From assembly GCF_014650715.1 (NCBI RefSeq), contig NZ_BMVM01000002.1:806001-870000 (forward strand): a DNA stretch of 64,000 bases, in the 5' to 3' direction. Positions 24,416 through 33,245 of the stretch are shown here, piece by piece (within the stretch, counting starts at the first letter, position 1; every line of letters begins with the position of its first letter). The DNA comes from Streptomyces bluensis. Its GTDB lineage: Bacteria > Actinomycetota > Actinomycetes > Streptomycetales > Streptomycetaceae. A program made the translations under genes and the position numbers. A model generated the notes under the pieces. It worked only from the letters and a program-made list of their open reading frames with translations, searched no databases and was not told the DNA's origin.

Positions 24416-25912
24416 TCAGCGGGTGGCCTCCAGTGGTCTCGGGGGCCGGTGCTCGGAGAACGGGGTGCCGACCCGGTTCGGGTTCGGGACGCACGGGAGG
24501 TGGACCACCGCGTCGAGACCGCCGGTGGGTGCCGGGCGCAGGACGGCCTCGCCGCCGCCGGCGTGGGCGAGGCGCTGGACCAGGGCGAGCCCCAGGCCCG
24601 TACCGCCCTTGGGGGCGTCCGGGGCGCGCCAGAAGCGGTCGAAGGCCCGGCGGCGCTGCTCCTCCGTCATCCCGGGCCCCTCGTCCATGACGTGCAGCTC
24701 GACCCGGCCCTGGCCCGCCATGCGGGGGTGCGGGAAGGCGTGGGCGAAACGGCGTTCGTGGGGTGCGGGGCGGCGCAGGTCGATCAGGACGGTGGACCCC
24801 GGCGGTGACACGCGCAGCGCGTTGGAGAGCAGGTTGTCCAGGATCTGCTCCACCGCGCCGGGCACCGCCAGCACCGGGCCCGCGTAGTCGCCCGCCAGCG
24901 CCAGCCGCACACCGTGCTGCTCGTACAGCGGGGTCCAGGCGCGGTGCCGCTCCGCGCACACCCGGTCCACGTCCACCCGCTCGCGTTCCCCGGCGCTCTC
25001 GTCGAGCCGGGCCATCGCGAGCAGCCCCTCGACCATGCGGGCCAGCCGGTCGGTCTCGGTCATCGCGGCGGTGAGGCTGCCCCGGGCGTTCAGGGCGATG
25101 TCGGACTCCAGGTTCTCCAGGCGCAGCCGCAGCGCCGCGAGCGGGGTCTTGAGCTGGTGGGAGGCCTCGCCGGCGAAGGCACGCTGGGAGGCCAGGAGGT
25201 GTTCGAGGCGGGCGGCGGTGCGGTTGAAGGTGGCCGCGAGGCTGCGCACCTCCGGGGGACCCTTGGTGATCGCCACCGGCCGCGCCGTGCCGCCGTCGGC
25301 CAACTCGTAGGTGGCGAGCTCCAGTTCACGGATGGGGCGGCCGGTCCAGCGGGCGATGGCGAAGGCGACGACGGCGAAGGCGGTGAGAACCGCCAGTCCG
25401 CCGACCAGGAGCAGCAGCCAGAAGTGCTGGACGCGGTTCACCACCGTCTGGGTCGGCACCGTGAGCCGTACGGCACCGAGCTTCTCCACTCCGTGGGTGA
25501 CCGGCGCCGAGACCGCGATGTACTCGACACCGCCGATGACGGAGGTGCGTACGTCCGACGCGGAGTTGGCTTTGAGCGCTGCGGCGATGCCGGGCTGGGC
25601 GGCGAGGTTCCCGGACTCGTCGGGGGACACCTGGTGCGAGGTGGCCATGACCGCGCCGGACTGGTCCACGATCAGCACATGGCCGCCGAGGCGCTGAGCG
25701 CACTTGACCGCCTGGGGCTGCAGATCCTCCGCGGCACGGCCCGCGTCGATCGACAGCGAGGCGTACGCCGACACCGCCTCCGCCTCGTCCTTCGCCGCGT
25801 TGACCACCCGCTCCTGTTCGAACTGTGCGTAGACGAAGCCCAGCGGGATCTCCAGGCAGAGCAGGACCAGGAGGGTGAGACCGAGATAGCTGAGCAGCAG
25901 GCGCCGGGTCAT
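24416..25912 (-). CDS. Sensor histidine kinase
   Basis: A 498-residue two-component kinase. Its layout is transmembrane helix 1 (LLLSYLGLTLLVLLCLEIPL), an extracytoplasmic sensor of about 130 residues, helix 2 (WLLLLVGGLAVLTAFAVVAF), HAMP, the phospho-acceptor box GEASHQLKTPLAALRLRL (His about residue 256), the N box DNLLSNALR, G1 DEGPGM and GGTGLGLALV. The sensor domain resembles single-Cache/PAS-like folds, and its ligand is unknown. The start overlaps the response regulator stop (ATGA). The 3' end abuts the large hairpin. Confidence 0.92.
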   Translation of the reverse strand: MTRRLLLSYLGLTLLVLLCLEIPLGFVYAQFEQERVVNAAKDEAEAVSAYASLSIDAGRAAEDLQPQAVKCAQRLGGHVLIVDQSGAVMATSHQVSPDESGNLAAQPGIAAALKANSASDVRTSVIGGVEYIAVSAPVTHGVEKLGAVRLTVPTQTVVNRVQHFWLLLLVGGLAVLTAFAVVAFAIARWTGRPIRELELATYELADGGTARPVAITKGPPEVRSLAATFNRTAARLEHLLASQRAFAGEASHQLKTPLAALRLRLENLESDIALNARGSLTAAMTETDRLARMVEGLLAMARLDESAGERERVDVDRVCAERHRAWTPLYEQHGVRLALAGDYAGPVLAVPGAVEQILDNLLSNALRVSPPGSTVLIDLRRPAPHERRFAHAFPHPRMAGQGRVELHVMDEGPGMTEEQRRRAFDRFWRAPDAPKGGTGLGLALVQRLAHAGGGEAVLRPAPTGGLDAVVHLPCVPNPNRVGTPFSEHRPPRPLEATR

Positions 25913-27102
25913 CGATACGCCGCCTGTGGTCCTGACGCCTGCGCCTGGTACGCGGCCGGCGGCCGTGCGTGCACCGCCAGCCGGAACCCGACCCCGCGCA
26001 GTGTCTGGATCCACGCCGAGTTCCCGAGCTTCCGCCGCAGCGTGGCCACGTGCACGTCCAGCGTCTTGGTCGGGCCCTCGTAGTGCGGGTCCCACACCCG
26101 GTCGAGGATCTGCTGCCGCGAGTACACCGCGCCCGGGTCCTCGGTGAGCAGCGCCAGCAGCTCGAACTCCTTGGGCGTCAGGGCCACGGGCGAGTTCCCC
26201 ACCCACACCTGCCGCGTCCTGCGGTCGACGACGAGCGGCCCGGAGGGCCCCTCGGGTGCGGCTTCGGGTGGCGGTGCGGGGTCGAAGGCGGGGTCGGGGG
26301 AGCGGGTCGTGCCGTGGGAAGCGGTCGAGCCGAACGAGCCGTTCGCGTCGCGGGCATGCCTCGCGGGCCGGGACGCCCTCGGCTCAGGGCCCGTTTCGAA
26401 GCCCCGCGAGGACTCGAACTGCCGGGTGGCCTCGGTGGGTTCGTACGAGGCGAACGACTCGCCACCGTACGACGACTCGCCGCCGTACGAGTCGCCGCCG
26501 TACGAGCCGCTCCGGAGCGGCTCACCACCGTACGACTCACTCCGGGGCGACTCACTCCGGTGCGACTCGCCTCCGAAGGAGTCACCGCGGAAGGAGTCTC
26601 CGCCGAACGAATCCCCGCCCCGCGACCAGGACTCGGCCCCCCGCGAGCTCGACGCCCCGCTCGTACCTGCACCGTAGGCGTCCGCGCCCGCGAACTGCCC
26701 TGCGTGCCCTGCCTGTTCGGCCGGCCCTGCCTGTCCGGCCCCGGCGCGTTGCGTCCGCCGGGTCACCGCACGTACACGGGCCACCAGCTCACGTATGCTG
26801 AACGGTTTCGCCAGGTAGTCGTCCGCCCCCAGTTCCAGGCCCAGCACGCGGTCGGCCTCCTCGCCCCGCGCGCTGAGGATGATGATGGGGACGTCGGAGG
26901 TCTGCCGGATGCCACGGCAGACGTCGATGCCGTCCATGTCCGGCAGGCCGAGGTCGAGCAGCACGACATCGCCGTACGGGCCCCTCAACCCCTCACCGCC
27001 GGTGCCGACATGATGGACCGCCAGCCCGAAGTGGCCCAGACCCTCGGTGAGCGGTTCGGCGATCGTCTGGTCATCCTCGATGAGCAGCACTCGTGCGCCC
27101 AT
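25909..27102 (-). CDS. OmpR-family response regulator with an unusually long linker
   Basis: A 397-residue regulator; the family is normally about 230. The receiver domain (residues 1-118) has Asp10, Asp11, phospho-acceptor Asp50 (VVLLDLGLPDMDG) and Lys99. The winged-helix DNA-binding domain starts near residue 288 (GPLVVDRRTRQVWVG, LTPKEFELLALL). Between them lie about 168 residues of low complexity, rich in Gly, Ser, Glu, Tyr and Phe, with repeated GDSFGG, GESYGG and SESYGG-like units. The linker is in frame with no stop and keeps Streptomyces codon use. It pairs with the kinase downstream. Targets unknown. Confidence 0.93.
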   Translation of the reverse strand: MGARVLLIEDDQTIAEPLTEGLGHFGLAVHHVGTGGEGLRGPYGDVVLLDLGLPDMDGIDVCRGIRQTSDVPIIILSARGEEADRVLGLELGADDYLAKPFSIRELVARVRAVTRRTQRAGAGQAGPAEQAGHAGQFAGADAYGAGTSGASSSRGAESWSRGGDSFGGDSFRGDSFGGESHRSESPRSESYGGEPLRSGSYGGDSYGGESSYGGESFASYEPTEATRQFESSRGFETGPEPRASRPARHARDANGSFGSTASHGTTRSPDPAFDPAPPPEAAPEGPSGPLVVDRRTRQVWVGNSPVALTPKEFELLALLTEDPGAVYSRQQILDRVWDPHYEGPTKTLDVHVATLRRKLGNSAWIQTLRGVGFRLAVHARPPAAYQAQASGPQAAYR

Positions 27103-27498
27103 GCGTTCCCGCCTCTCGGTGAACCGTCAACATCAACCACGCGTCCGGACAGCGCGAATTCCGTGCCGCGGAGTTTACACGCTACAAGATCCGCCAATGC
27201 TGTGCCGCACGGGTCCCGGACAATGTGACCGGCCGCTCAAATAATGCCTGAACGACGGCTTTTGACGCCCATCCCTGCGGGTCCTCCTGGGCGGCCGGAC
27301 AAAGTCTGGACTATTCATGGCTACCCTTTAGCGTTCCTCTAACCTTCCCCTGGCAACGACTGTTCTACGGTGATGGGGACCTGGTCGAACAACTCCCCTG
27401 ACACACCCCTGACCTGGTCAAATACCGCGTCAGGCATGGTTGAGGACATCCTCGGACGCCATGCCTGGCGCGGTGCGAGACCCCTGCTGGGAGGCATC
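27103..27498. other. Intergenic region with a 5'-UTR stem-loop
   Basis: This is the divergent promoter region of the two-component system and the carbonic anhydrase operon. It is relatively A/T-rich around 27165-27345 (CTCAAATAATGCC, CTATTCATGGCTACCCTTTA), where promoters are likely. No gene is recognised; the open frame from 27370 is an in-frame 5' extension of the carbonic anhydrase. Confidence 0.5.
27427..27471 (+). promoter_or_regulatory. Leader stem-loop before carbonic anhydrase
   Basis: CAGGCATGG pairs with CCATGCCTG (27431-27439 with 27459-27467). An inner GAGG/CCTC stem closes an ACAT loop and an outer GCG/CGC pair is present. It lies 28 bases before the start codon, so it could influence translation or mRNA stability. 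Confidence 0.4.
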
Positions 27499-28104
27499 GT
27501 GAAGGCATTGCTGGACCGCGCCCGCTCGTTCAAGCGACGGGTCGACTTCGAAAGCGGCGAATACCGGAAACTGGCCGAAGGCCAATATCCGGAGGCGCTG
27601 TTCATTACCTGCTCGGACTCACGTGTGATACCCGCCCTGATCACGGGCGCACGGCCCGGTGAAATATTCGAGCTACGGAACGCCGGCAATATCGTTCCGC
27701 CCCATGGGCAGCCCGGCGCATCGGGCGAGGCCGCCACCATCGAGTACGCACTGGAGGTGCTCGGCGTTCAGGACATCGTCGTGTGCGGCCACTCCTACTG
27801 TGGCGCGATGGGCGCCCTCAAGTCCGGTGACGACCTGTCCGGGCTGCCCGGCGTGGACGCCTGGCTGCGGATCGCCCGCCCGGGCCTCGCGCCGCTGCTC
27901 GACGGCGCCCTGAACGACCCGGCGCTGTCCGACGTGGTGCAGCTGAACATCGTCAACCAGCTGGCCACGCTGCGGAGTTATCCGGCGGCGCGGCAGCGGA
28001 TCGACTCGGGGCAGCTGCGCCTGCACGGCTGGTACTACGAGGTGGACACCGGCCAGGTGCACGAGTTGGACGAGGACGGTCTGTTCCGGGTGCACGCCGG
28101 ATGA
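27499..28104 (+). CDS. Beta-class carbonic anhydrase
   Basis: Interconverts CO2 and bicarbonate in the cytoplasm. The 201-residue protein has the zinc ligands Cys38, His98 and Cys101 (FITCSDSR and VCGHSYCGA) and the catalytic Asp40-Arg42 dyad. The start is the GTG at 27499, just after GGGAGG. In-frame ATGs at 27370, 27373 and 27436 lack ribosome binding sites and would add non-family sequence. The gene overlaps the SulP transporter by 4 bases, so the two are co-translated. Together they likely take up and equilibrate bicarbonate. Confidence 0.93.
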   Translation: MKALLDRARSFKRRVDFESGEYRKLAEGQYPEALFITCSDSRVIPALITGARPGEIFELRNAGNIVPPHGQPGASGEAATIEYALEVLGVQDIVVCGHSYCGAMGALKSGDDLSGLPGVDAWLRIARPGLAPLLDGALNDPALSDVVQLNIVNQLATLRSYPAARQRIDSGQLRLHGWYYEVDTGQVHELDEDGLFRVHAG

Positions 28105-30149
28105 GCGGCCCCCACGGACACGGAAGGCACGCCAAAGCCCGCCCCTCGGGAGCGGACGGCCACACGGTGTGGCTGGACCCGGGGGGACAGCAGCAGGCGG
28201 CCTCCGCGCCGGAGGACCCGTGGGCCGGGGTGCCGGAGGAGTGGGGGCCCCCGAGGGCTCCCTCGTCCCCCGCGCCCCAGGACGGCTGGGCGGACTCGGC
28301 CCACCAGGACGGCTGGGGGCCACCCCGGCGCCACGACGCGTGGGCGACCCCGCCGCCCCCGTCCCGGCCGCCCCGGCCGGGCCACGCACCCGCCGAGGGG
28401 TCCCGGGGCCCCAGGTCCCGTACGGATTCCGGGGCGTCCATGACCGGGATGTTCTCGAAGAACGGCAAGTCCCCGCGGTCCTCGGGCGCTCCCAAGGCCG
28501 ACCTGGCCACCGAGATCACGGCGTCGCTCGTCGTCTTCCTCGTGGCCCTCCCCCTGTGCATCGGCGTCGCCGTGGCGTCGGGTGTCCCGGCCGAGCTGGG
28601 CATCATCTCCGGTGTCATCGGCGGCCTGGTGGTCGGTGTGGCCCGGGGCAGCACGCTCCAGGTCAGCGGCCCGGCCGCGGGCCTCGCCGCCCTCGTCGCC
28701 GAGACGGTGATGGAGTTCGGCGTGGCGATGCTCGGCGTGATCGTCCTCTTCTCGGGCATCCTGCAGATCGTCCTCGGTCTGGTGAAGCTCGGCCGGTTCT
28801 TCCAGGCGATCTCGCTGGCGGTCGTCCAGGGCATGCTGGCGGGCATCGGTCTGCCGCTGATGTTCAGTCAGGCGTACCCGGCGGCCGACGCCAAGGCCCC
28901 CGGCACCCCGATCGAGAACATGGCCGGTATCCCGGGCCTGATCGCCGACACCGTGTCGAACCCGCAGACGCTGATCGCGGCCGGTCTCGCCATCGTCACC
29001 GTCGTCCTCAGCTTCATGTGGAAGAACGTGCCGGGGCCGATCAAGAAGGTCCCGGCGGCGCTGGTCGCCGTGGGCATCGGTATCGCGGTCGCCGCGCTCC
29101 CCGGTGTCGAGGTGAAGACGCTCCAGGTCGGCAACCTGCTGGCCTCCGTCCAGGTCCCCGGCGCGGAGCAGTTCGCGGGTCTCGCCGACCCGGGCATCAT
29201 CACCGCGATCCTCACCTTCACGGTGATCGCCTCGGCGGAGTCCCTGTTCACCGCCGCCGCGGTGGACCGTATGCACGACGGGCCGCGCACCCGCTACAAC
29301 CCCGAGCTCATCGCCCAGGGCGCCGGCAACACGGTGGCGGGCCTGCTCGGCGCGCTGCCCATCACCGCGGTGGTGGCCCGTAGTTCGGCGAACGTCCAGG
29401 CGGGCGCCAAGACCCGTATGTCCCGCACGCTGCACGGCCTGTGGCTGCTGGCGTTCGCGATCCTGCTGCCCCAGGTGCTGGCCCTGATCCCGATCTCGGT
29501 CCTCGCGGGTGTCCTCATCCACAGCGGCTGGAAGCTGTTCGCGCCGTACGAGTTCCCGAAGATGTGGCGCCAGGACCGGGGCGAGTTCGCGGTCATGACG
29601 GTCACCACGCTGGTCATCGTGGCGACGGCCCTGCTGGAGGGCGTCCTCATCGGTCTGGCCGCCGGCATCGTGCTGGCCGCCGTGCGTATGTCGCAGACGG
29701 TCATCAAGCAGCACATCGAGGACGACACGGCGAAGGTGGTGATGGCGGGCAACGCGACGTTCCTCCGTCTCCCGGAGGTCATCGAGGCCCTGGAGGCCGC
29801 CGCCGAGGCCGGCAAACCGCGTATCCGCCTCGACCTCACCGGTGTGACCCATCTGGACCACGCCTGCCGCAGCCAGGTCGAGGAGTTCACGGCCCAGCAG
29901 CGCGGCAAGGGCCTGCGCGTGGAACTCCTGATGCCGGGCCCGGCGAAGCACGCGGCCGGCGCCGAGAAGGCGGCGACCCCCCAGGAGCAGCCCGCCGAGG
30001 CCTGGGCCGGCCCCCGCCCGGACCGTCCGGCCGAGGCCCCGTCGCCGAGCCCGACCGCCGAGTGGTTCTACCTGGACACCCGCCCGATGCCGGAGGAGTA
30101 CGCGGAGCGGTACGCCCAGGAGTACGCGCAGGGCTACGCGCCCCGCTGA
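28101..30149 (+). CDS. SulP-family anion (probably bicarbonate) transporter
   Basis: A 682-residue membrane transporter. An unusual proline/tryptophan-rich N-terminal region of about 125 residues has DGWADS/DGWGPP-like repeats. The SulP core of 10-14 helices follows (starting LATEITASLVVFLVALPLCI), with TLQVSGPAAGLAALV and a late STAS domain (LDLTGVTHLDHACRSQVEEF). The last 100 residues are Pro/Glu-rich and end in a YAERYAQEYAQGYA repeat. SulP proteins carry sulfate, dicarboxylates or bicarbonate. The overlap with a carbonic anhydrase gene favours bicarbonate. The extended tails are odd and their role is unknown. Confidence 0.9.
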   Translation: MSGPHGHGRHAKARPSGADGHTVWLDPGGQQQAASAPEDPWAGVPEEWGPPRAPSSPAPQDGWADSAHQDGWGPPRRHDAWATPPPPSRPPRPGHAPAEGSRGPRSRTDSGASMTGMFSKNGKSPRSSGAPKADLATEITASLVVFLVALPLCIGVAVASGVPAELGIISGVIGGLVVGVARGSTLQVSGPAAGLAALVAETVMEFGVAMLGVIVLFSGILQIVLGLVKLGRFFQAISLAVVQGMLAGIGLPLMFSQAYPAADAKAPGTPIENMAGIPGLIADTVSNPQTLIAAGLAIVTVVLSFMWKNVPGPIKKVPAALVAVGIGIAVAALPGVEVKTLQVGNLLASVQVPGAEQFAGLADPGIITAILTFTVIASAESLFTAAAVDRMHDGPRTRYNPELIAQGAGNTVAGLLGALPITAVVARSSANVQAGAKTRMSRTLHGLWLLAFAILLPQVLALIPISVLAGVLIHSGWKLFAPYEFPKMWRQDRGEFAVMTVTTLVIVATALLEGVLIGLAAGIVLAAVRMSQTVIKQHIEDDTAKVVMAGNATFLRLPEVIEALEAAAEAGKPRIRLDLTGVTHLDHACRSQVEEFTAQQRGKGLRVELLMPGPAKHAAGAEKAATPQEQPAEAWAGPRPDRPAEAPSPSPTAEWFYLDTRPMPEEYAERYAQEYAQGYAPR

Positions 30150-30156
30150 GCGGAGC

Positions 30157-30222
30157 CTGTGCGGTTATGGGGAAGGCCCTCGGTGAAGATCACCGAGGGC
30201 CTTCCCCACGTACCGGCACAGG
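30157..30222. terminator. Strong hairpin terminator after the SulP gene
   Basis: A perfect 18-bp stem (GGGGAAGGCCCTCGGTGA at 30169-30186 pairing with 30190-30207) closes a 3-base loop. Outer CCTGTGC/GCACAGG pairing extends it. It lies between convergent genes and can serve both. Confidence 0.85.
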
Positions 30223-30240
30223 GCATACGGCATACCGGAG

Positions 30241-30645
30241 TCAGCGTGAACGGGATGCGCGTGTGCGGGAGCGGTTGGCCTTACGGACCGCGTCGAGCAG
30301 CTCGGACTTCGACATCCGGGACCGTCCGCCGATGTCCAGTCGCCGGGCCAGATCGTACAGATGTCCCTTGCTGGCTTGCTCGTCGACGCCCTCGCCGCTG
30401 CGTCCGCCCTGCTGCCGGGGCCGGGCCGACCGCGGGTCCGAGGGGTCCTTGCGGCCCTTCTCCTTGCGCTCCCAGTGGTCGCCGACCTTCTCGTGGGTGT
30501 GCTTGAGCGCGCCGTAGGCGACCCGGTGCGCCCGCTCGCCCTCGCCGTACTCTTCGACGGCGGAGTCGTGCGCCTTGGCCCAGGTGCGCTGGGCCTCGTC
30601 GGAGGAGCGTTGCAGGGTCGACGGCAGGTCCTGTCGTCCAGGCAC
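30241..30645 (-). CDS. ChaB-domain protein with Rho-N-like C-terminus
   Basis: A 134-residue cytoplasmic protein. The first half is a ChaB domain (PGRQDLPSTLQRSSDEAQRT, then AVEEYGEGERAHRVAYGALK). A basic linker leads to a short SAP/Rho-N-like helical motif (HLYDLARRLDIGGRSRMSKS, then ELLDAVRK). ChaB is known as a cation-transport regulator in E. coli, but its mechanism is unclear. The Rho-N-like part suggests nucleic-acid binding. The GTG at 30645 is preceded by GAGGAGGTGA. It is convergent with the SulP gene. Confidence 0.85.
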   Translation of the reverse strand: MPGRQDLPSTLQRSSDEAQRTWAKAHDSAVEEYGEGERAHRVAYGALKHTHEKVGDHWERKEKGRKDPSDPRSARPRQQGGRSGEGVDEQASKGHLYDLARRLDIGGRSRMSKSELLDAVRKANRSRTRASRSR

Positions 30646-30743
30646 GTGACTCACCTCCTCGTGGGTGCCACCCTCTTCGCACCGCCCGGGTTCCCGTGAC
30701 AGAGCCGCCGTAACGGCGGCGCCGAGGGCGCACTTCTGCTCTT

Positions 30744-31901
30744 CTACGCCCGGAACGGCCCGCTCACCTCGTACGTGATGCCGCCCGACGAGCTCCCGCT
30801 CGTCCCGCGCTGGCTGGAGAAGTACAGCCGGGTGCCGTCGGGCGAGAACGCGGGGCCGGTGATCTCCGACGCCGACTGGCCGTCGATCCGCAGGAACGGG
30901 GCGATCACGTCGTCCGGGGTGATGACGCAGATCTCCATGTTGCCCCCGTCCTCCGCCACGAACAGGTCGCCGGAGGCGGCGCCCGTGACGTTGTCGACGC
31001 CCGTGAGTGGCGCCGTGCCACCCGTCACCAGGGAGTCGTCGTAGGCGAGTTCGATGGTCTGAGCGGCCGCGTTGTACTGCCAGACGCGGTTGTCGCCCTT
31101 CGTGGTGAACCAGCAGGTGTCGTCGGCGTAGTAGCAGCCCTCGCCGCCGTTGAAGCGCTTGGCGCCGGAGACCTGGTTGCGGGTGGCGGTGGCGCCCGTG
31201 GGGTCGGGGACCCTGGCCCAGGTCACCGGGCCGCTCGTCCCCGTGCCCGCGACGAGCACCTCCAGGGTGCCGGAGGACAGGTCGCCCCACGTCGTCGGCT
31301 TGAAGCGGTAGAAGCAGCCGTCGGTGACGTCCTCGGTCATGTAGACGACCTGGCGGACCGGGTCGGCGGCCGCCGCCTCGTGCTTGAAGCGGCCCATCGC
31401 CGCCCGCTGCACGGCCGCCTTGGTGCCCCACGGGTCCGTCTCGTAGACGTAGCCCCGGTCCACCTCCTCGCAGGACAGCCAGGTGTTCCACGGGGTCGTG
31501 CCGCCCGCGCAGTTCTGGCGGGTGCCGGAGAGGATGCGGTACGCGCCGGTGATGGCGCCGCTCGACGAGAACTTGACGGCGCTCGCGCCGCCGGACGGGT
31601 TGATCTCGGAGTTGGAGACGTAGATCCATCCGCTGCCGTCGGCGTAACAGGCGCCACCGTCGGGGGCGTTGTGCCAGGTGTACGAGGTGCCGCTGACCGT
31701 CTGGCCGGAGCGGGCGATCACCCGGCTGGTGAAGCCGCTGGGGAGTCTGATGCCGTTGGCGTCGGCGCCGCCGAGCGCACCGTACGGGCCGGTGCCCGGC
31801 TGGGCGGGGGCGGCGTACGCGGCACCGCGCCAGAGGGTTCCGCCGAAGACGGCGGACGATCCGCCGAGTGCGGCGGCACGCAGCAGGGTACGACGTTCCA
31901 C
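30744..31901 (-). CDS. Tat-exported PhoX-like phosphatase (DUF839)
   Basis: Secreted beta-propeller enzyme of 385 residues, probably a calcium/iron-dependent alkaline phosphatase or phosphodiesterase. The twin-arginine signal is ERRTLLRAAALGGSSAVFGG. Core motifs include NCAGGTTPWNTWLSCEE, the VYMTEDVTDGCFYRF segment and ENGGNM-like VAEDGGNMEICVI, typical of PhoX/DUF839. The GTG at 31901 follows CAGGAGC. The length is shorter than classical PhoX (about 650), matching the small Streptomyces DUF839 group. Pho-box control was looked for and not seen. Confidence 0.85.
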   Translation of the reverse strand: MERRTLLRAAALGGSSAVFGGTLWRGAAYAAPAQPGTGPYGALGGADANGIRLPSGFTSRVIARSGQTVSGTSYTWHNAPDGGACYADGSGWIYVSNSEINPSGGASAVKFSSSGAITGAYRILSGTRQNCAGGTTPWNTWLSCEEVDRGYVYETDPWGTKAAVQRAAMGRFKHEAAAADPVRQVVYMTEDVTDGCFYRFKPTTWGDLSSGTLEVLVAGTGTSGPVTWARVPDPTGATATRNQVSGAKRFNGGEGCYYADDTCWFTTKGDNRVWQYNAAAQTIELAYDDSLVTGGTAPLTGVDNVTGAASGDLFVAEDGGNMEICVITPDDVIAPFLRIDGQSASEITGPAFSPDGTRLYFSSQRGTSGSSSGGITYEVSGPFRA

Positions 31902-32082
31902 TTCTGCTCCTGGGGTGTGTCGTGACCGCCCCGCCACCGGTCGGCGGCGGGGTCGCGCGATCACGGACACTAGAGGCATGGGGTGGACATGTCATTGCCG
32001 TGCGATGACGTGGGAGTGGGGCTGCCGAGGAGCCGCACCGTCGCCCCGCCGCCCCCGGACTCGCGCCTTCCGCGCCCTGGGC

Positions 32083-33015
32083 TCAACGCTTCAGTCCCTC
32101 GTACACGACTCCCGTCAACCGCTCCGACTCCTCCCAGAGCCGTTCCGCCGCCCTGTCGTCGAGGGCCCAGCGGGCACGCCACGACGTCGCGGGCGAGCCG
32201 CGCCAGCCGAGGAGCGCCGGACCCGTGAAGGAGTCGGGGCGGACGTCGGGGGCCGTGGCCGCGTACAGCGTGGGGAGCGCGCCGGCGTCCGCGGACTGGG
32301 CGAAGACCCGGTTGCCGACGCGCATGAAGCTCTCGGCGGCCCGGCGGCCCTCCGCTTTCGCGCCCGCGGTCTGGAGGTTGGTGGCGGCGTAGCCGGGGTG
32401 CGCGGCCGCCGCCACGACATCGGAGCCGATGGTGGCGAGCCGGCGCGCCAGTTCGTGGGTGAAGAGGAGGTTGGCGGTCTTGGAGCGGGCGTACGCGGTC
32501 CAACGTCCGTACCGGCGCTCGCTGTTGAGATCCGTGATGTCGATGTTGGACACCGCGTGCATCCCGCTGGACACGGTCACCACACGTGCGCCGGCCGTGC
32601 CGAGCAGTCTCGGCAGCAACAGCCCGGTGAGCGCGAAGTGCCCGAGGTGGTTGACCCCGAACTGCGTCTCGAAGCCGTCCACGGTTCGTCCCCGCGGCAG
32701 CGCCATCACACCCGCGTTGTTGATCAGCAGGTCCAGCTGCCGGTGCGCTTGCTCGTACGTGGCCGCGAACTGCCGTACGGACGCCAGGTCCCCGAGGTCG
32801 AGCCGCACGAACTCCACTTCGGTGCCCGGCACTTCGCCCACCAGCCGCTCGACGGCCGCCGTGCCCCGCGCCTCACTCCGGCAGGCCAGCACGACCCGCG
32901 CACCCCGCCGGGCCAGTTCGCGTGCGGTGACGTAGCCGATCCCACTGTTCGCCCCGGTGACGACGGCCGTACGGCCCGTCTGGCCCGGGATGTCGGTCGC
33001 GCTCCAGCCGGCCAT
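32083..33015 (-). CDS. Short-chain dehydrogenase/reductase (retinol-dehydrogenase-like)
   Basis: NAD(P)-dependent oxidoreductase of 310 residues. It has the Rossmann motif TGANSGIG, the NNAG motif (LLINNAGVM), Ser in VVTVSSGMH and the catalytic YARSK (Tyr and Lys). The cofactor loop LACRSEARG suggests NADP(H). It is like the oxidoreductases often annotated as retinol-dehydrogenase-like in Streptomyces; substrate unknown. The start is the ATG at 33015. It stands alone between the PhoX-like gene and ppdK, all leftward, with a terminator between ppdK and this gene. Confidence 0.92.
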   Translation of the reverse strand: MAGWSATDIPGQTGRTAVVTGANSGIGYVTARELARRGARVVLACRSEARGTAAVERLVGEVPGTEVEFVRLDLGDLASVRQFAATYEQAHRQLDLLINNAGVMALPRGRTVDGFETQFGVNHLGHFALTGLLLPRLLGTAGARVVTVSSGMHAVSNIDITDLNSERRYGRWTAYARSKTANLLFTHELARRLATIGSDVVAAAAHPGYAATNLQTAGAKAEGRRAAESFMRVGNRVFAQSADAGALPTLYAATAPDVRPDSFTGPALLGWRGSPATSWRARWALDDRAAERLWEESERLTGVVYEGLKR

Positions 33016-33136
33016 GGCTCGGGCTCCCTCCGCGTACGGGTGGGCACCCAGCCTACGGGCGGTCGGCGCACTGGGCACTCCCTGGCGGCACGAGAGGGCG
33101 GCACCCCCGCACAGGATGCCGCCCTCTTCTGGTGAA

Positions 33137-33184
33137 CCGGAGCCGCCGCGATCGGTGAGGGTCGGGGACCGACGGCGGCTCCGG
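33137..33184 (-). terminator. ppdK terminator hairpin
   Basis: CCGGAGCCGCCG pairs with CGGCGGCTCCGG (12 bp) around a structured 24-base loop. It lies 62 bp downstream of the ppdK stop. Confidence 0.75.
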
Positions 33185-33245
33185 GGTCGGGGGAGGTGGG
33201 CGGGACTGTCGCCGTGCCCGCCTCAGCGGTGGTCGCCGCGCCGCG

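Noticed and set aside
24416..27102. Two-component system as vancomycin-responsive VanRS
   Set aside because: The sensor domain and the long-linker regulator do not resemble VanR/VanS, and the VanX-like gene is 28 kb away.
27370..27498. Longer carbonic anhydrase starting at the ATG at 27370 or 27436
   Set aside because: Neither has a ribosome binding site, the added residues lack family similarity, and a leader stem-loop covers part of the stretch. The GTG at 27499 has GGGAGG at good spacing.
30241..31995. One 584-codon frame joining the ChaB-like gene with upstream sequence
   Set aside because: The upstream part is the shadow of the PhoX-like gene; the GTG at 30645 has a strong ribosome binding site.
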